DNA from: Sanghuangporus weigelae
Taxonomy: Eukaryota > Basidiomycota > Agaricomycetes > Hymenochaetales > Hymenochaetaceae
Reading direction: 5' to 3'
NCBI GenBank assembly: GCA_033182465.1
Contig: CP137325.1
Span: 1,674,001 to 1,738,000, forward strand
Length of the DNA stretch: 64,000 nucleotides
A program made the translations under genes and the position numbers. Position 1 is the first letter of the stretch, and the number at the start of each line of letters is the position of its first letter. The notes under the pieces were generated by a model. The model searched no databases. It saw nothing but the letters and a program-made list of their open reading frames with translations, and was not told where the DNA came from. This document shows positions 31,720 through 45,800 of this stretch, piece after piece.

Positions 31720-33042
31720 TGCACCGTTCCATGATCGGCCATCATATCAGACACGGCAGAAGAATCACGCGACAATCCTACACGTGTCAATCACAAGTCT
31801 TCGGATCCCGGATCCGTACTCCTGACAAAGAGATTTGACCCTGCAGCATCGCCCACAGTCCCTCTCCCATTCAAAATGTCACAGATTTGCCCTGTAAGGC
31901 TAGCCGAGGTCTTTCCAAGTCCTTTCCCCAAGCTCCGACTTGTTCCGCTCAAAGACACCCGGTTCCGAAGGCTTCGCTTATGATCTCACCTTTCTATATG
32001 TGTCCCTTTTATTTCTTTATGCTCTTGTTCCGACCATGCTTAGTATTGTTTCTTTCTGCTTTATGTGTCCCTTAACCATTCATATGTGCCCCTCTCCTTT
32101 GTAGATAGTGATATGTGTTCCTCTTTTTCTTATGACTTATGTTCTCTGACCAATGGGAGGCTCAGCATTGGACGTTTAGTATAAATATAGCATGACTCTC
32201 GTAGTGAGAGGGACAGCTTAGTGGGAGCTGGGAGTTCTCACATCATCTCAAGTCCCCCAGCTTTGAGTTCTACTTGTTCATAGTGGATACTCTCATCTCT
32301 AAAGTCTAATATATGATATTTCGTGTTCTGCACAGTTGATCGGTGATCTCTCTTCGCAGCAGAGCCGTTCGTACGTTCGTACAGTTCACCATGTTCGTGT
32401 AAAGGACTCCTCTTGCCTCTATCATCTATATCAAAACCTCCTCACGTGTTCCGATCTGTTTCGCTGGTTTCGCTCATAACCCCGTTACCTAGTGTGCCAC
32501 GTGCTTTCGGTCTCGCAAGACCTTCCCCTCTCCACTGTTGTCGGAAAAGGACACCATATCATCCCTTTCTATCACCGTACAGTCCCTCCATCCATCGTAC
32601 CGCATTTTGAATCGTTACACCGCGTTCCGACACTTTAGACTACGAGTGAGATCGGCTGCTGTTGCTTCCCAGTGTGTTAGCACAGTCGATTAGTCACGTT
32701 TGAGTTGGTGGTTCGACTAGCGTAGCATTAGATAGATTAGTTCTCATGCCTTGTGTTAGTCGGCTTTAGTCCAGAGCTCGCAGTTGAGCCGGAGAGTTGA
32801 TTTAGTCTTTGCACTGCCACCATCAATCTTGGGAGAAGCCCATCCTCGGAATCATTCCTCGAGTGCTTCCCATGCGCTCCTCAGCCCTCTTACAACCCTT
32901 CCTTCGTATATTCCCTTATCCCTTCGCTTCCTCTTGCCTTTGGTCTAAGTGTAACTCTCTGCTGACTACACAAAGGTATTCTAGAGCAGCCCCTCGAACT
33001 TTATATTCCCTGTCCGGTATCAGAACGACCACAGGAGTTTCA
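31720..33042 (+). repeat. Solo LTR, family C, copy 2, right piece
   Basis: Matches 2485-3808 to the terminal GGAGTTTCA. It carries the TATA-like tataaatatagc near 32182 and is highly similar to copy 1, with frequent C/T and G/A differences. Confidence 0.85.
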
Positions 33043-33802
33043 CCGGGTCAATTTGCGCCTCAGGAAATAACTCCCTTACGACCAGTGCATGCTAAATCAA
33101 AACTCAAGATCCGCAGAAGTGTGATTCTTGACCATTCTCTGTCAGGCGTGTGCGATATGAACTCATTCCAACTGCCCTGAGCCCAATTGTCAATTGGAGA
33201 TCAGCAATGTAAAATAATCCACATATGCAACATTGAATTCCAGCTGGCATTGCAAACACTTTTTCTCTCTGGTTAAGATGTTATACTTTTCTATGGATAC
33301 TTCAATCCAGTTCATCCTGACGACCTATAAAATGGTCAGTTGCAGTAAGAAGCAGAAATAATCACGTACTTTAGCAACAATCATAAGCCACAACACATAC
33401 AGAATATTGCTTTCATATGTTGAGGTCAGGCCATTGAACAGTCCACCATATGCACACTCACCCCTTTCAAATAATTGTAGATATTGAAGGAGAGTTTAGC
33501 TACTTTCTGCCAGTAGAGAATCGGGAGACTTATCTTGAACATAAGGGATATTATTTGGGTGTGTGCAAAATATCTTGATGAAAGGTATCCAATCATTGCC
33601 TCTGTAGCCTCAAAGGCTACTCTTTTGACAAGCTTAGCATGGTCGATGCTCCTTCCTTCTCTATGAAATGACTACAGAACATGAGGGTAGGAGAGAGAGG
33701 GGGGTTGAGGTGTGAACATGTGTGGTCGCAAATTAAGAACCTCAACATCACGTGGTAGTGGTTCATTTCTCATGCTCATCAAGACTGCCTATATCTGGTG
33801 AC
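33043..33802. other. AT-rich spacer without recognised genes
   Basis: No supported gene, repeat pair or RNA. It starts with the right CCGG duplication of LTR-C. Confidence 0.35.
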
Positions 33803-34426
33803 TGGCACCGCCTATGTAAATTGAGTGACAAATTTTTCCTGGGCGGAGTTTGAAACCTACCCAAATATAGTAAGTCGCGCCAATCATTGTGTCCCACTTT
33901 TCACACAACATGTGGAAATTGAGTTCTGACTTGCATAGAGCTCTCACAACACAAAATTGTAAATAAAGACTGACATATATAGACAATGGTGAATAGTAAG
34001 AGGAGATTTTTGACTGAATAACTTATTAACAGCTCAAATTAGGTAGATTACCTTGAATAAATGAGAGATACTTGAAAATGTATAACTTTGCTTTCTTGTA
34101 TCTCTCCAAATTCATCAGCTATTTGAATGATTTAAAGTATAGAGTTATCAGGAGAACCAATAGCATCTATTACACTGTACTTTTCTTCAATCAAATGAAT
34201 GAGGGAGTGGTGCTTTGCCATTATATTTTTACAATGTTATCTGACCAGAAAAACTCAATAATTATAATTAGCATCTCTTTTTTGTCATTAAGATGATTCT
34301 GAACACTTGGTAAATCAATCTGAACTATCTTAAAAGCAGTTAGAAGTGTTGTGCTATTTGGGCTAGCAATTCTGCACTTTCGCTTTTTGGTTTCAGTGTC
34401 ATGTGATCACAAAACTCTATCTCGGG
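33803..34426 (-). repeat. Dispersed repeat E, copy 2 (inverted relative to copy 1)
   Basis: The reverse complement matches 6928-7470 plus 8142-8203 and lacks the MITE, so it shows the empty TA site. The related frame is at 34072-34296 on the plus strand (NFAFLYLSKF, SYLNDLKYRVIRRT, VLFFNQMNE). Class unknown. Confidence 0.6.
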
Positions 34427-34900
34427 CCAGTTTTTGTGCACTGGCTCTTCCTCCACAAACTATTGTTGAGCACTTCCAAAAGTGAATGGTTGTATTTGTA
34501 TTATGTATTAGATCACAAATTAAAGTGGAAATGCAAAATTGGAAAGAAAAATAGAGAGTAACTGTAGTTGAAACAGCATATATGCAGATTTACTCCATGA
34601 ATTCTTGGATTTACACCAGAGTTTCACCACATACCTAAATTCTATTCAATTTTGAAGATTTTGTTCAAAAACATTTTTGGAGAAGTTGCTCTGTTCTTGA
34701 TATATGCTCAAAAATTTGGCTTTTCTCCTTGAATGTTTGGCAAATTTTCTCTATTTTCCCATATTTGTATTCAGCATTATCAAATACATTTTTGAGGCAT
34801 TTTTATATATTTTTTCTTCAGTTGTGGAAGCCATGAAAGGCCTTTGAATGCAAAAATAAAAAGTGAGACACAAAAATCTGCGTGTCGATCACAAATGACG
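34427..34900. other. AT-rich spacer without recognised genes
   Basis: Low-complexity T-rich sequence. Nothing else supported. Confidence 0.35.
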
Positions 34901-35030
34901 CACCTGGGGCAAAACCCTATTTCTGAACCTGAAAATTTTAATCCGGAACTGGAATCCAGCCAATCAGAGGTGAGATTTCCAATTCTGTTTCCTATTTAAG
35001 CAGCTTAGAAATAGGGTTTTGCCCCAGGTG
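34901..35030. mobile_element. 130-bp MITE with perfect 24-bp inverted ends
   Basis: The ends begin CACCTGGGGCAAAACCC and finish with the exact inverse GGGTTTTGCCCCAGGTG. Flanking GACG on both sides is a 4-bp duplication. No coding capacity. The superfamily is not assigned. Confidence 0.75.
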
Positions 35031-35106
35031 GACGCTGAAGGGAGCCGTGGGAAAGGCACGGAAATCAGATAGGCGGTGCCAGTCACCACTATATCTGGTT
35101 GTGGGT

Positions 35107-35126
35107 ATATCTATCTATCTATCTGA
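35107..35126. repeat. (TATC)n microsatellite
   Basis: About five tandem tatc units. Confidence 0.8.
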
Positions 35127-35569
35127 AGGTCTATTCAAACCTTTTCCGGAACGTTCCTACCGTGTTTCTCCATCATTCAGTCCATTCAAGAAATTACAGC
35201 GTGGATTCAACAGATTCTGCCTCACGGGTTTTTCCTGATGGTGTCCAAGACATCCTTCTCCCATCTTTCCTGGAGCAGTAGCCTCAACTCATTGATGTAA
35301 CAGTCATTGAGATTGTTTAGTGACCCGCAAAGGAACTACGTGGTGTGAACCAACAGTGACCAGGACAGGTTTCAACATGTGCATACCTTGGTGTGGATGT
35401 AATCAAGCACTCGAGGCCTTCCGCAAAAACCAAGTTTGTGTGCAGCAACAGTCCCATTGCGCTTGAACTCTCATACTCAGCCCAGCTCACCAGTGGATGC
35501 TGAGGCCCTAGATAGCACACAAACCTAGTCTACTATATCTAAAATGAATTTACATGCATGAATCTGGCC

Positions 35570-35990
35570 TGTAAGAATTTTTCCTGGAGCTAGGGGGAAA
35601 TGATGAGTTTTGAGTGATTCAGGCATGCCTCAAAGCAGCACATTCTGGTACACAATTCAACTCAAACTCAGTCTGTAAATTCATAGTATAATCATATTAT
35701 CATTCTGGATAGCTTTGGGGAGGTGCTGGACCAGCAGGGATCACAGAAAAAAATGCACATACAAGGAAGAGACAAAATGACATTTTCGCCATTTTGGGGT
35801 CATTTTTTGCTCTATTTTCTCGATCATTTTTTCGAAATGAAAGCCCTTTCGAAAAGATGAATTTAGCAACTTAGATAATGTGAAACCGTTGAGATTTGGG
35901 TGAGATATGATTTTATCTGTATTTTGAGGCTCTTGTGACCTGAAAAGTGACGAAATCGTAACTACCCGACCGTTTTACCTGAATCCCCAA
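35570..35990. repeat. Degraded relative of the TIR element at 46914-47673
   Basis: Words line up in order with the middle and right arm of the copia-nested TIR element: aggcatgcctcaaagcagca against agacatgcatcaaaccagca, ctcagtctgtaaattcat against gtcagcctgtaaactta, gcagggat, tgcacatacaagg, and the gtgagatatg...tattttgaggc end. The left arm is not recognisable. No coding region. Confidence 0.5.
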
Positions 35991-38780
35991 CCTGAGCTGA
36001 GTGTGAGATTCAAATTCAAGACAATGTGCATATCAGCATCGGTTGATCATGCACTCGGGTCAATTGTTACTGCAAGAGGGTTCGATTAATCACATCGGCG
36101 TGCACTCACGGTAGCGGCGAAGAAATGACAAAATGGTCTCTAGCTCTATGAGGATTCGTTGACAGTGGTTCCGGATATTCGTACTATGTATTGTATACTC
36201 TAGACTCTGCAGGCCAAATTGCGCATGCGCGCTCCAATCCTGTGTGCATAAGCCTTTCAATGTTCTGCCACAAAACACAACAAGCAAGGTACAACTAGAG
36301 ACGGGATAGTCCTCGACAGAACAATCTTCAATCTAGCTCAAGCCAGAGAAGTCTCAGACCGAAGCACGCTAACGCATTTGTGCGCATCTGAGTCAGCACA
36401 GTTTCAAATTAATGTTGCGTATCATACAGGAATCCGATAAGAATGAGGTCTAACTCTGACAACGAGCGACCTCATACCATGGCCGCTAGAAAACTTCGGC
36501 TCAGCAGCAACCCCAGTTCGCTCGAACTATTGGTAGAATCTCACGAAGTTTCTTGGAAAAGTGGAGAAATTTGAATAAACGAGTGCAAACAGATCGACTC
36601 CTGACTCAATTTGCCACAGAGTAGATTCAGGCTGCCGCAACCAGAATTGAATTTAAGAGATCCAAATAATTACCTACCGGTCCGAGAATACAAAGTTTAG
36701 TTTCATCAGGGGGCTTATCAGACCAATTTGAGCGGCCACAAGAAGGCAGGCGAAGATCACGTACTCTCACGAGTGTCATGACGCTGCATGTCAGTATGGT
36801 CGGCTGCTTTCTATAGGAGATCCAGACGCAATACGAGTTACGGCATAATCGGAGCATATTCTCTTTGAGTACTGTGCAATCAAGAAGGCACTTAAGGCGC
36901 GAAGAGTCAATGAGTGGGAGAAGGTGAGCCAAACGACGAGCGAAGCGTTCAATGGTAGCACCTTCTTATGATGCTGTACAATGTACAGGTCCTGGGCGCA
37001 TATTGATTCACAAAATGCTTGGTCCACATATCGTATATGAGAGGTCGATATGACCACGAGAGCCGCCAAGGATTCGTTTGTGTTGCAGAGGTGGATGGTG
37101 AATGCATTGGCCGGATATCAGTGTATACCTATCTTGGCATTCCTGACATATGGCATAGATGGCGTGTTGAAAAATAGCATTTACGCGCGGACAGAGATAC
37201 GCGATTCGAAATGAGATGGGATGGCGTCTGCCATGCACCATACCGAGTACCGCAGATCGGAGCACGTCAGAACGAGATGGTCGGAACACATTCTGAAACT
37301 TCGCCTGCGCATCACGGAATGGGACATACTGCAAGGCACCGAGCCGAAGAAGTCAGTCCGCCAGTCAGATACAGGAGGTGATGCGGCTTCTGTCTGTGTT
37401 TGACGTATATATGTATGGGCGGCTAATATGTAGGTCGGACAGGTCCGGCGGATCAATCAGTGTAACCAGACCCCGACCTGTGCAGAGAACACAGGTCGAG
37501 AAGACAACCGTGCCGCCAAACGGGCTCGTCGTCGGCTGTCGTCTGGTTGAGCAGCAACACCATCACAGATCGATGATTCACGGCACTGCGGAGGATTTTT
37601 TTTCACACCAAAGCAAATGTATAAGCATGCAGATACAGACGACAGGCGAAATCGGAGAATGTGGGCAATTCGAATGTTGGCATCATTCGAGGACGTGTAA
37701 GTTTGATAGGGGTCCTGCTAATCGTCTAGAAATGAAACTGAGGCGAGTGAGTAAGTGGCGCTGGACCTTCCACATGGCTGGCAAGGCCAGACGGTCCGTT
37801 AAAATTTTGTTGGAGCCCTGTAAGATCATGAAGATCTGTACGAGACGCCGTGTCGGAAGGCACCCATAGAACGGAGGAGCTGAGATTGCTTTCGGACGCG
37901 GAGGCTCCCGCTCACTTTCTGGTTCGCTACAAGAACTGGAGACTCGAAATGATATGATTTGTTCCAGTTCTGATCCGGAATGCATATTTGGATTATTGCG
38001 TTGCGCTCGTCTTTTAGAGGTACACATCACCAGCTTCGCAACGAATGCGGAAAGTTATATTCGAATAAGTTGAAGATAGCTCGAATTGGGCACGAAGTTC
38101 TCGCCGTCATTTGTTGGTTGACCTTGTAGGCACGGACCCGGTTGCTTGTCATGGTTAAGTATCGAATGCGAGAGATGAGTGATCACCAAGGCGATGAGGA
38201 AAGGCACTCGCACCCACTGTTCTGGGACGAGAAGGCGCCTTGACTCGGTAAGGTTGCCCAACGTGGTCAAAACGACCAAACGGTCAACGTATGGTCAAAT
38301 GCTCAAAGACAATTGTACTGATGACAGATGCTGCGCATCAAAATAGACAAGGTAGCGATTGGCAGGCGAGTGATAGCATTGATAGACACAGGAGAATTCA
38401 CAGAGACGTGACTGGCGAATCAAGGAGACTCCCAGGACCAGATTTGAAGCCGTGCCAGGAGTCTTGAGGAGAGTGAGACTGTTCGACGGTTGCCATGATA
38501 CGAACAGGATGGTTTCATCGCGATGGAATGAATCGAACGCGAGCGTAGAACATTTTCCGGCCTCAATATGGTCACTCGTTGTCACGCCTTACAATTGGAT
38601 ACGCATATCGTCACGGCTCTGTTACTTCCAGTCACGCGCCTCAAATACTGCCCGTCCTCCTTGTACTTTGTGTGCCACTTCTTGTCCTCTCTCGCCGTCG
38701 TTCATCTTTCCCTCTCTTCATCGTCCGTCACTGTTGGCCCTTTTGGATCTTGTCCTCGAGAGCTATCTGAATACTGTGCT
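35991..38780. other. 2.8-kb stretch without a recognised gene
   Basis: Only short frames are present (for example minus-strand frames at 36627-37334 of about 90-110 codons), with no recognisable domain. A small unrecognised intron-containing gene on the minus strand at 36.6-37.3 kb cannot be excluded. The last 150 bp (about 38640-38780) is pyrimidine-rich, as is common upstream of fungal genes, and probably contains the MAP kinase promoter. Confidence 0.4.
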
Positions 38781-40161
<1,381 letters not shown>

Positions 40162-41567
40162 TGACACCATTGCAACCTGATAGTTGCGCTTTGGTTGGAG
40201 GCGGTAGAAACGGACTGAAACGATTGGAATAAGACGCGATGGAAGTACGGACCACGGACAGATATTGTCGCTGCGGCTGGCCGGGTGGCGACACTTTGCT
40301 TTACCCTTTTTTAAATCCACGCGTTTTCTGCAATTTTTATGAATACCAGTTTCTTGACGGTGGGTGACCAGTGGTAAAAGCCTGGAAGCGCCAAACGCGC
40401 TTTGCGCAAGCGAAGCTCTTTTGCATCCTGAGGTTCCGTTTCTCTGCTTGTTTTCAGTGCCTGTTTCATCCCCCATCATATTTCTGCCTTCATGGTGTTC
40501 GCTTTCCTGTCACGCACGTATAGTTGTAAAACGTAGGACATACATATCATCTTGATCACACCAATTGGATGCAATGCTTTTTTGTCATTCTGGATCTTAT
40601 GGATCGCAGAAACGTTGCCGAAGTGTGTGTGCACGAGGTTCGAAAAAGATAAGTGAAAGTATTACATAAGTGTCCAACCCAGTCATCTTAATTTAGAACT
40701 GCGCTGCATTTTTTTTATAGATATGATACGATGGCCGACAACTTGTTGCGAGTATGTGGCCCTCAGGCTTTACAACAATAACATACCATCTTTCATCCTT
40801 CCATTTCATATCTGACACTCTCGGAGTTGATCACAATTCACGAATGGACAAATTTCTCGACCGTTGGCCTGCAGTAAAATGGAAGCAAATTGGAAGCAAG
40901 AGGGTAAAGAGGTCATTTTGCGATATTGCCATTTCTCTCAAGTGGCCTTTGATTTGCGATTTCCCATTTCGAGTCGAATTGCGTCACTGCATTTTTAATG
41001 GCTTCGTGTATAGCCATACTTGACGGATTACAAACAAGTTGCAATAGGTGGCTGCATGCTGGATTGGATTGATTGGCTGAGAAGATTTTAGCAGGTGATC
41101 ATTCGAAGGTACCATCCGATGGTAGGAGCACTGTATACCAGCATGCTCACGCTACCGGCTCGACTTGTCCAACATAAAAGGAAATCTGCATTCCACAAAA
41201 TAGTGCAGAAACGTAAGATGGTTCTTTCTGTATCACTTATACATGCCAAGTCTGAAAGAGATTACAGAAGAGGAAACTTGAACAGAAAAGATACTGAAAC
41301 AACATCGTAAACAGGTTGCGAGTCTGTGAACTTATGAAATTAGTGAGGAGCTATTGTTTTGTCTTGTCCTCTGAGGTTGTGATCTGATCTGGCGCGATAA
41401 ACCATGGCAGTGAGTTATGTGGCTCGCATCCAACGTATAAAAAGCCCTCGGTCTGACGGTATGCTGCAGACACTCAAGCTTTACTGCTTCTTGCTCTTTC
41501 GCTCATACTTTTGCGTCTGAACTATAGTTCTCAGTACCGAACAATTTTACGTGGAAGCGCTAGTCCG
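40162..41567. other. Intergenic region between MAP kinase and FunK1 locus 2
   Basis: No supported gene. It includes the MAP kinase 3' flank and the FunK1 promoter region; a TATA-like tataaaaagc lies near 41437, about 130 bp before the ATG at 41568. Confidence 0.45.
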
Positions 41568-42630
41568 ATGGGTCAGTCCAGTCCAGTGTTTCATCCTAAG
41601 AAGGATGCACGGGAAGCCGGTTATTTTCACAAACAAGAGTTCAAGACGTACTTCGGGGATCACAAGGGCAAAACTATCCCAGCTACCCTACCTCTTCCAG
41701 GACATCTCGTCCGCAATTGGACAGCTTTGACGAAAAGTCACTCTGATGGCTTACGAAAGCTAATCAACGAGATGAAGGCAGCACAAGCGGAATCGGGGAT
41801 GTACGGACAAATTTGCAAGTTATTGACTAAAATCAGTGTCCATGTTGGACAAACATACGTGCAGATTCCTTCTGGAAACTCGAATGGTCCTAGGCAAGTC
41901 ATCATTTTCGTCAGAGGCTACGAATCGACCCTTGTTGTGATGGTGGAGGAAGGCAAACAGAAGCCTGACGTGATCGCCTTCTGCGCTGATCTCGAGGTCG
42001 CGACAGGAATCATAGAAGGACAGCAAACAGCACAGGAGACAGACAAGGATCGTCTGTCAGCATATAAACTGGTGTCCATGGTAGAAGTGAAGAAAGGCAA
42101 TCAGAGTGCCGGGGAACAGATTCTGCGCTATCTATTTTCAAACTCTCGCCATCACCCTGAATCATTTGTTCGTCACGGCCTTGTCGTCAACCAGAGCTGC
42201 TTTCGCTTCTTCTCTCTTACTCTGGATCATCAAGTTTCTTGGGATGAGGTGACATGGGAAAACCCCGAAGCCCTCGAGAAGCTTTATTCGTGCATCATAC
42301 TCATCTACAAGGAAAAGGCAAGAACGTTGCGAAAATTTGTTCCGACACTCACGGATTCTTTCATCCCTTACGCGCCGGCTCCGTATGCTAATACTGCTCG
42401 GACCATCGGGATATATTCTGCAAGTATCGGGCGAGTAAACTTCAAGCTCCTTCCCATTTACTGCGGTCGAGGGAACAGTCGCAAGCCATTCGTTACACTA
42501 GCATTTGGTGAGGATACTAACAATGAGAAGATATACCGCGTTTTCAAGTACTCGTGGTACACCAAGGAGCGACTTAAAATAGAATATGAACTGCTCCAGA
42601 GACTTCGCAGCGCTCCTGGTGTCGTCCGTA

Positions 42631-42799
42631 TGTTGGAATCCAAATCGACGAAGTCCCGATCTAGGAACATTCTAGGCACGTGTCTCGGAAAAGTACTGTC
42701 TTGAAAGCCTATAAATATGTAGTTTATTTCCATGTATTTCTTTAGTTCTCGAATCTAATAGCTGTGTGCTCGAATACTTCGTTTGCTCCCCTGCTCAGA
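42631..42799 (+). repeat. 5' LTR of copia element 1
   Basis: Starts TGTTGGAATCC and ends CTGCTCAGA, 169 bp, with TATA-like ctataaatatg near 42709. The boundary is fixed by the target duplication and by comparison with 49571-49739. Confidence 0.93.
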
Positions 42800-42810
42800 G
42801 GTTATGAGCC
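42800..42810 (+). other. Primer-binding site of copia element 1
   Basis: GGTTATGAGCC directly abuts the 5' LTR. It is complementary to GGCUCAUAACC, the anticodon arm (CAU) of initiator tRNA-Met, instead of a tRNA 3' end. Drosophila copia is known to prime from a tRNA-iMet half in this way. Copia element 2 has the same site. Confidence 0.75.
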
Positions 42811-45800
42811 TTGGCTTTCACTGTGCTTGAGATCCGCTCTGTATAGCCAAGAGGAATTTGGTTTTCAAAAAATGACTACCAACCAATATGCATACGATTT
42901 GCTTACCAGTGCTGTACCGAAGCTAGAGTCTTCAGGGGAAAACTGGGCCATATTTTCATACCGATTCGAAGACGCTGTGCGTGCCAAACGCATCTGGGGC
43001 CATTTTGATAGCACTTCTATTCATCCTGGACCTGCTGCAGCGACTGCACCTTCAGGGACGCAACTAGGGCCTCAGCAATGGCCCTCTGTGGGAACTGGGA
43101 GTGTGCTTGGCACATCACAATCCCCAGGTACTTCATCCTCGACCCCAGCTGCACCCCAAGCTCGTCGAGCAACGAGATCCCAGACCCAGACAGCAGCAGC
43201 AGTAGCAACAGCTGCTCCAGCTACTCAGATGCAACCACAAGCAACTGGAACTGTACCTCTAGCTCAAATGCCCTTGCCACCTTCTGCACCACCTACGCCG
43301 ACGCCTCCTACTGCTGAAGAAAAGAAGGCTCAGCAAGATTGGGACAATAACGAAGCTTTGTCCCAATACTTACTTTCGCAAAGAATTCCCGATTCAACTT
43401 TGATGTGTGTTTGTCGATTGCCTACTGTTGCACAATGATGGACCGCAATTGCCATTGAGTACACAGACAAGTCTATGTATGCTCAAATGTCCCTCAAAGC
43501 CAAATTCCTTGAGTCGAAATGTCCTAAAGGATCAAATGTCAAAACTTTCTTGTCAGATCTTCGTTCGAAATGAGAAACACTCACCCAGTCTGGTGTAATT
43601 GTTTCTGATGATGATTTCCACTCTACAATCATCTCTAGCTTGCCAGGACACCTAGCCAAATTTGCATCAGCGCAAATAACATCAGCCGAACTTACTACTA
43701 GGAACACCGCTACTATGTTTGGTTTACAGCTGCCTCCTGGTGCCCTCCAAGCGATGCGAACTGTTAATCCTGACGTCCTGATCCATATTGTTTCTGACGA
43801 ATCTGAAAGAGAAGCCAAGGAACGCGAAAAACGAACTACGAACCATGATCAGAAGCAGAACATGAACAGCAAAGTCAAAAACAAAGCACTTACTGTTCAG
43901 AGCCGTCCCAGAAATACACGAACTTGCTACAATTGTAATAGGACTGGCCACATCGCAAAGTACTGCCGCTTGCCTTGCAAAGACAGAAATTGTCAGAATG
44001 GTTTGAATAATCGAAACGAACCAAGGAACTCACCAAAGGAGAAAGAATCAAAAGATTCCTCGAGAGACACTGCAAATGCAGTCATAAACTCCGATTCAGA
44101 ATTGGATTGGGCATGCTTTGCCCAGGATCGTGGGGAGAAACACGAAAGCGAGCCTGATGAGGCTGTTGACTTACGCAGGCACAATACATGTGCACCTGGC
44201 TTCCAAGATTGGCTTGACGAGCCACATGAGTACTGTGGAGGAAAGCAAGAGATCAGTATAGTAACTGAATTAGCAAGCAGAGTATCAGACGCACCTGATT
44301 TTGCTGGAGAACCTGAGGAGCGCAAGGTTATCCTTGATTCTGGAGCTACGAAACACTTGTCGCCGTACAAAGAAGACTTTGTTGAGCTTCGTCCCATCGA
44401 ACCAAAGCCCTTCAAAACACTCAATAACCTGATCTATGCTGTTGGGATTGGAACTCTCATTGTCGACATGCCAAATGGGCATGCCGCAACAAGATTGAAC
44501 ATAGAAAATGTTCATTACGCACCTGGTTCTCCCTACATGCTTCTGTCTACTGGTTCTTTTGACTGCTCTGGATTCACCTACTCTGGTGGAAATGGTACAT
44601 GCACACTTTCCGATTCATCTGGACGTCGTATTGCCTTGCTAAAACTTGCAAAGAACAGCCTCTACAAGTTTACTCATCAGCCGATAAAGAATCAAAAAAA
44701 CAAAGTTTTGCTTACCAACGATAAAATGTCGGTAAAGACTCTCCATGCCAGATTAGGGCATATTTCACCTGTCACTGCTGTGCAAATGGTGAAGGAAGGT
44801 GTAATTCTAGGAGTGAAACTTGATGATTCTTCTCCCTGGCTAGCCTCCTGTGAATCTTGCATTTATGGCCATTCCACTCAAAAGGAGATTTCAAAGTCTA
44901 GAGCTGGCAAACTTGCAAAGAAATTTGGAGATGAGATCCATTCCGATCTCTGGGGGCCTGCACCTGTTCAGTCGATAGGTAGAAAATAATACTACGTTAC
45001 CTTTACTGATGATTTGACGCGGTTCTCCGCAATTTTCATCCTCCGGTCCAAATCCCAAACCCTCGATGCGTACAAAACCTTCGCAAACTGGTGTCTTACT
45101 CAGCATGGAGTCAAAATCAAATGCTTTCATTCTGACCGGGGCGGTGAATTCACTGGAAAACAATTCATCGACTTTTTGAATTCCCAAGGAACAGAACAGA
45201 AACTCACTACGCATGACACTCTGGAACACAACGGCATTGCTGAACGTTTAAACAGGACCGTTGGAGAAAGAGTCTGATCAATGCTACACGCAAGTAGCCT
45301 GCCGAAGAATTTATGGGCCGAATGCGCGAAGCACGCTACCTGGTTAAAAAACAGAACGTCAACAAAAACTTTGGACGGAATTACCCTGCATGAAGCACTT
45401 ACTGATATGAAGCCGAACCTATCTGGGCTTCATGAATGGGGCTCCAAATGCTGGGTACACGACAATACCAAGTCCAAGTTAGATAGACACACTCGCGAAG
45501 GTCGCTGGCTCGGTTACGACACCACTTCAAATGGCTCCCGGGTCTACTGGCCTGAGATCAAATTTGTGTCAGTCGAAAGAAGTGTCTATTTTTCACTGGA
45601 ATCCACCGAATTGGATTGTTTTGAGGGGGAGAATGATCAATTGTCATCAACATTAAGCAAATCGCAAAATTTTGAATTGAACGATACTCACCAAGACAAA
45701 ACACCCCCAATTCAGCCAAAAGATATCTCCCAGTGCGAAAAACGAGTCAGAAAGCCATCTGCCTATGTAAGGCGGGTCATGGCTGGAGGTGGTGAGCTTC

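Noticed and set aside
34901-35030. Rho-independent terminator or structured RNA
   Set aside because: The perfect inverted repeat has a long spacer and a flanking direct duplication, which fits a MITE; this is a eukaryotic sequence.
37378-37869. 163-codon plus-strand frame
   Set aside because: No recognised domain, composition unlike the real genes nearby, and overlapping frames of similar length on both strands.
41511-41567. FunK1 locus 2 start at 41511
   Set aside because: The codon is TTG; the ATG at 41568 is the first plausible start.
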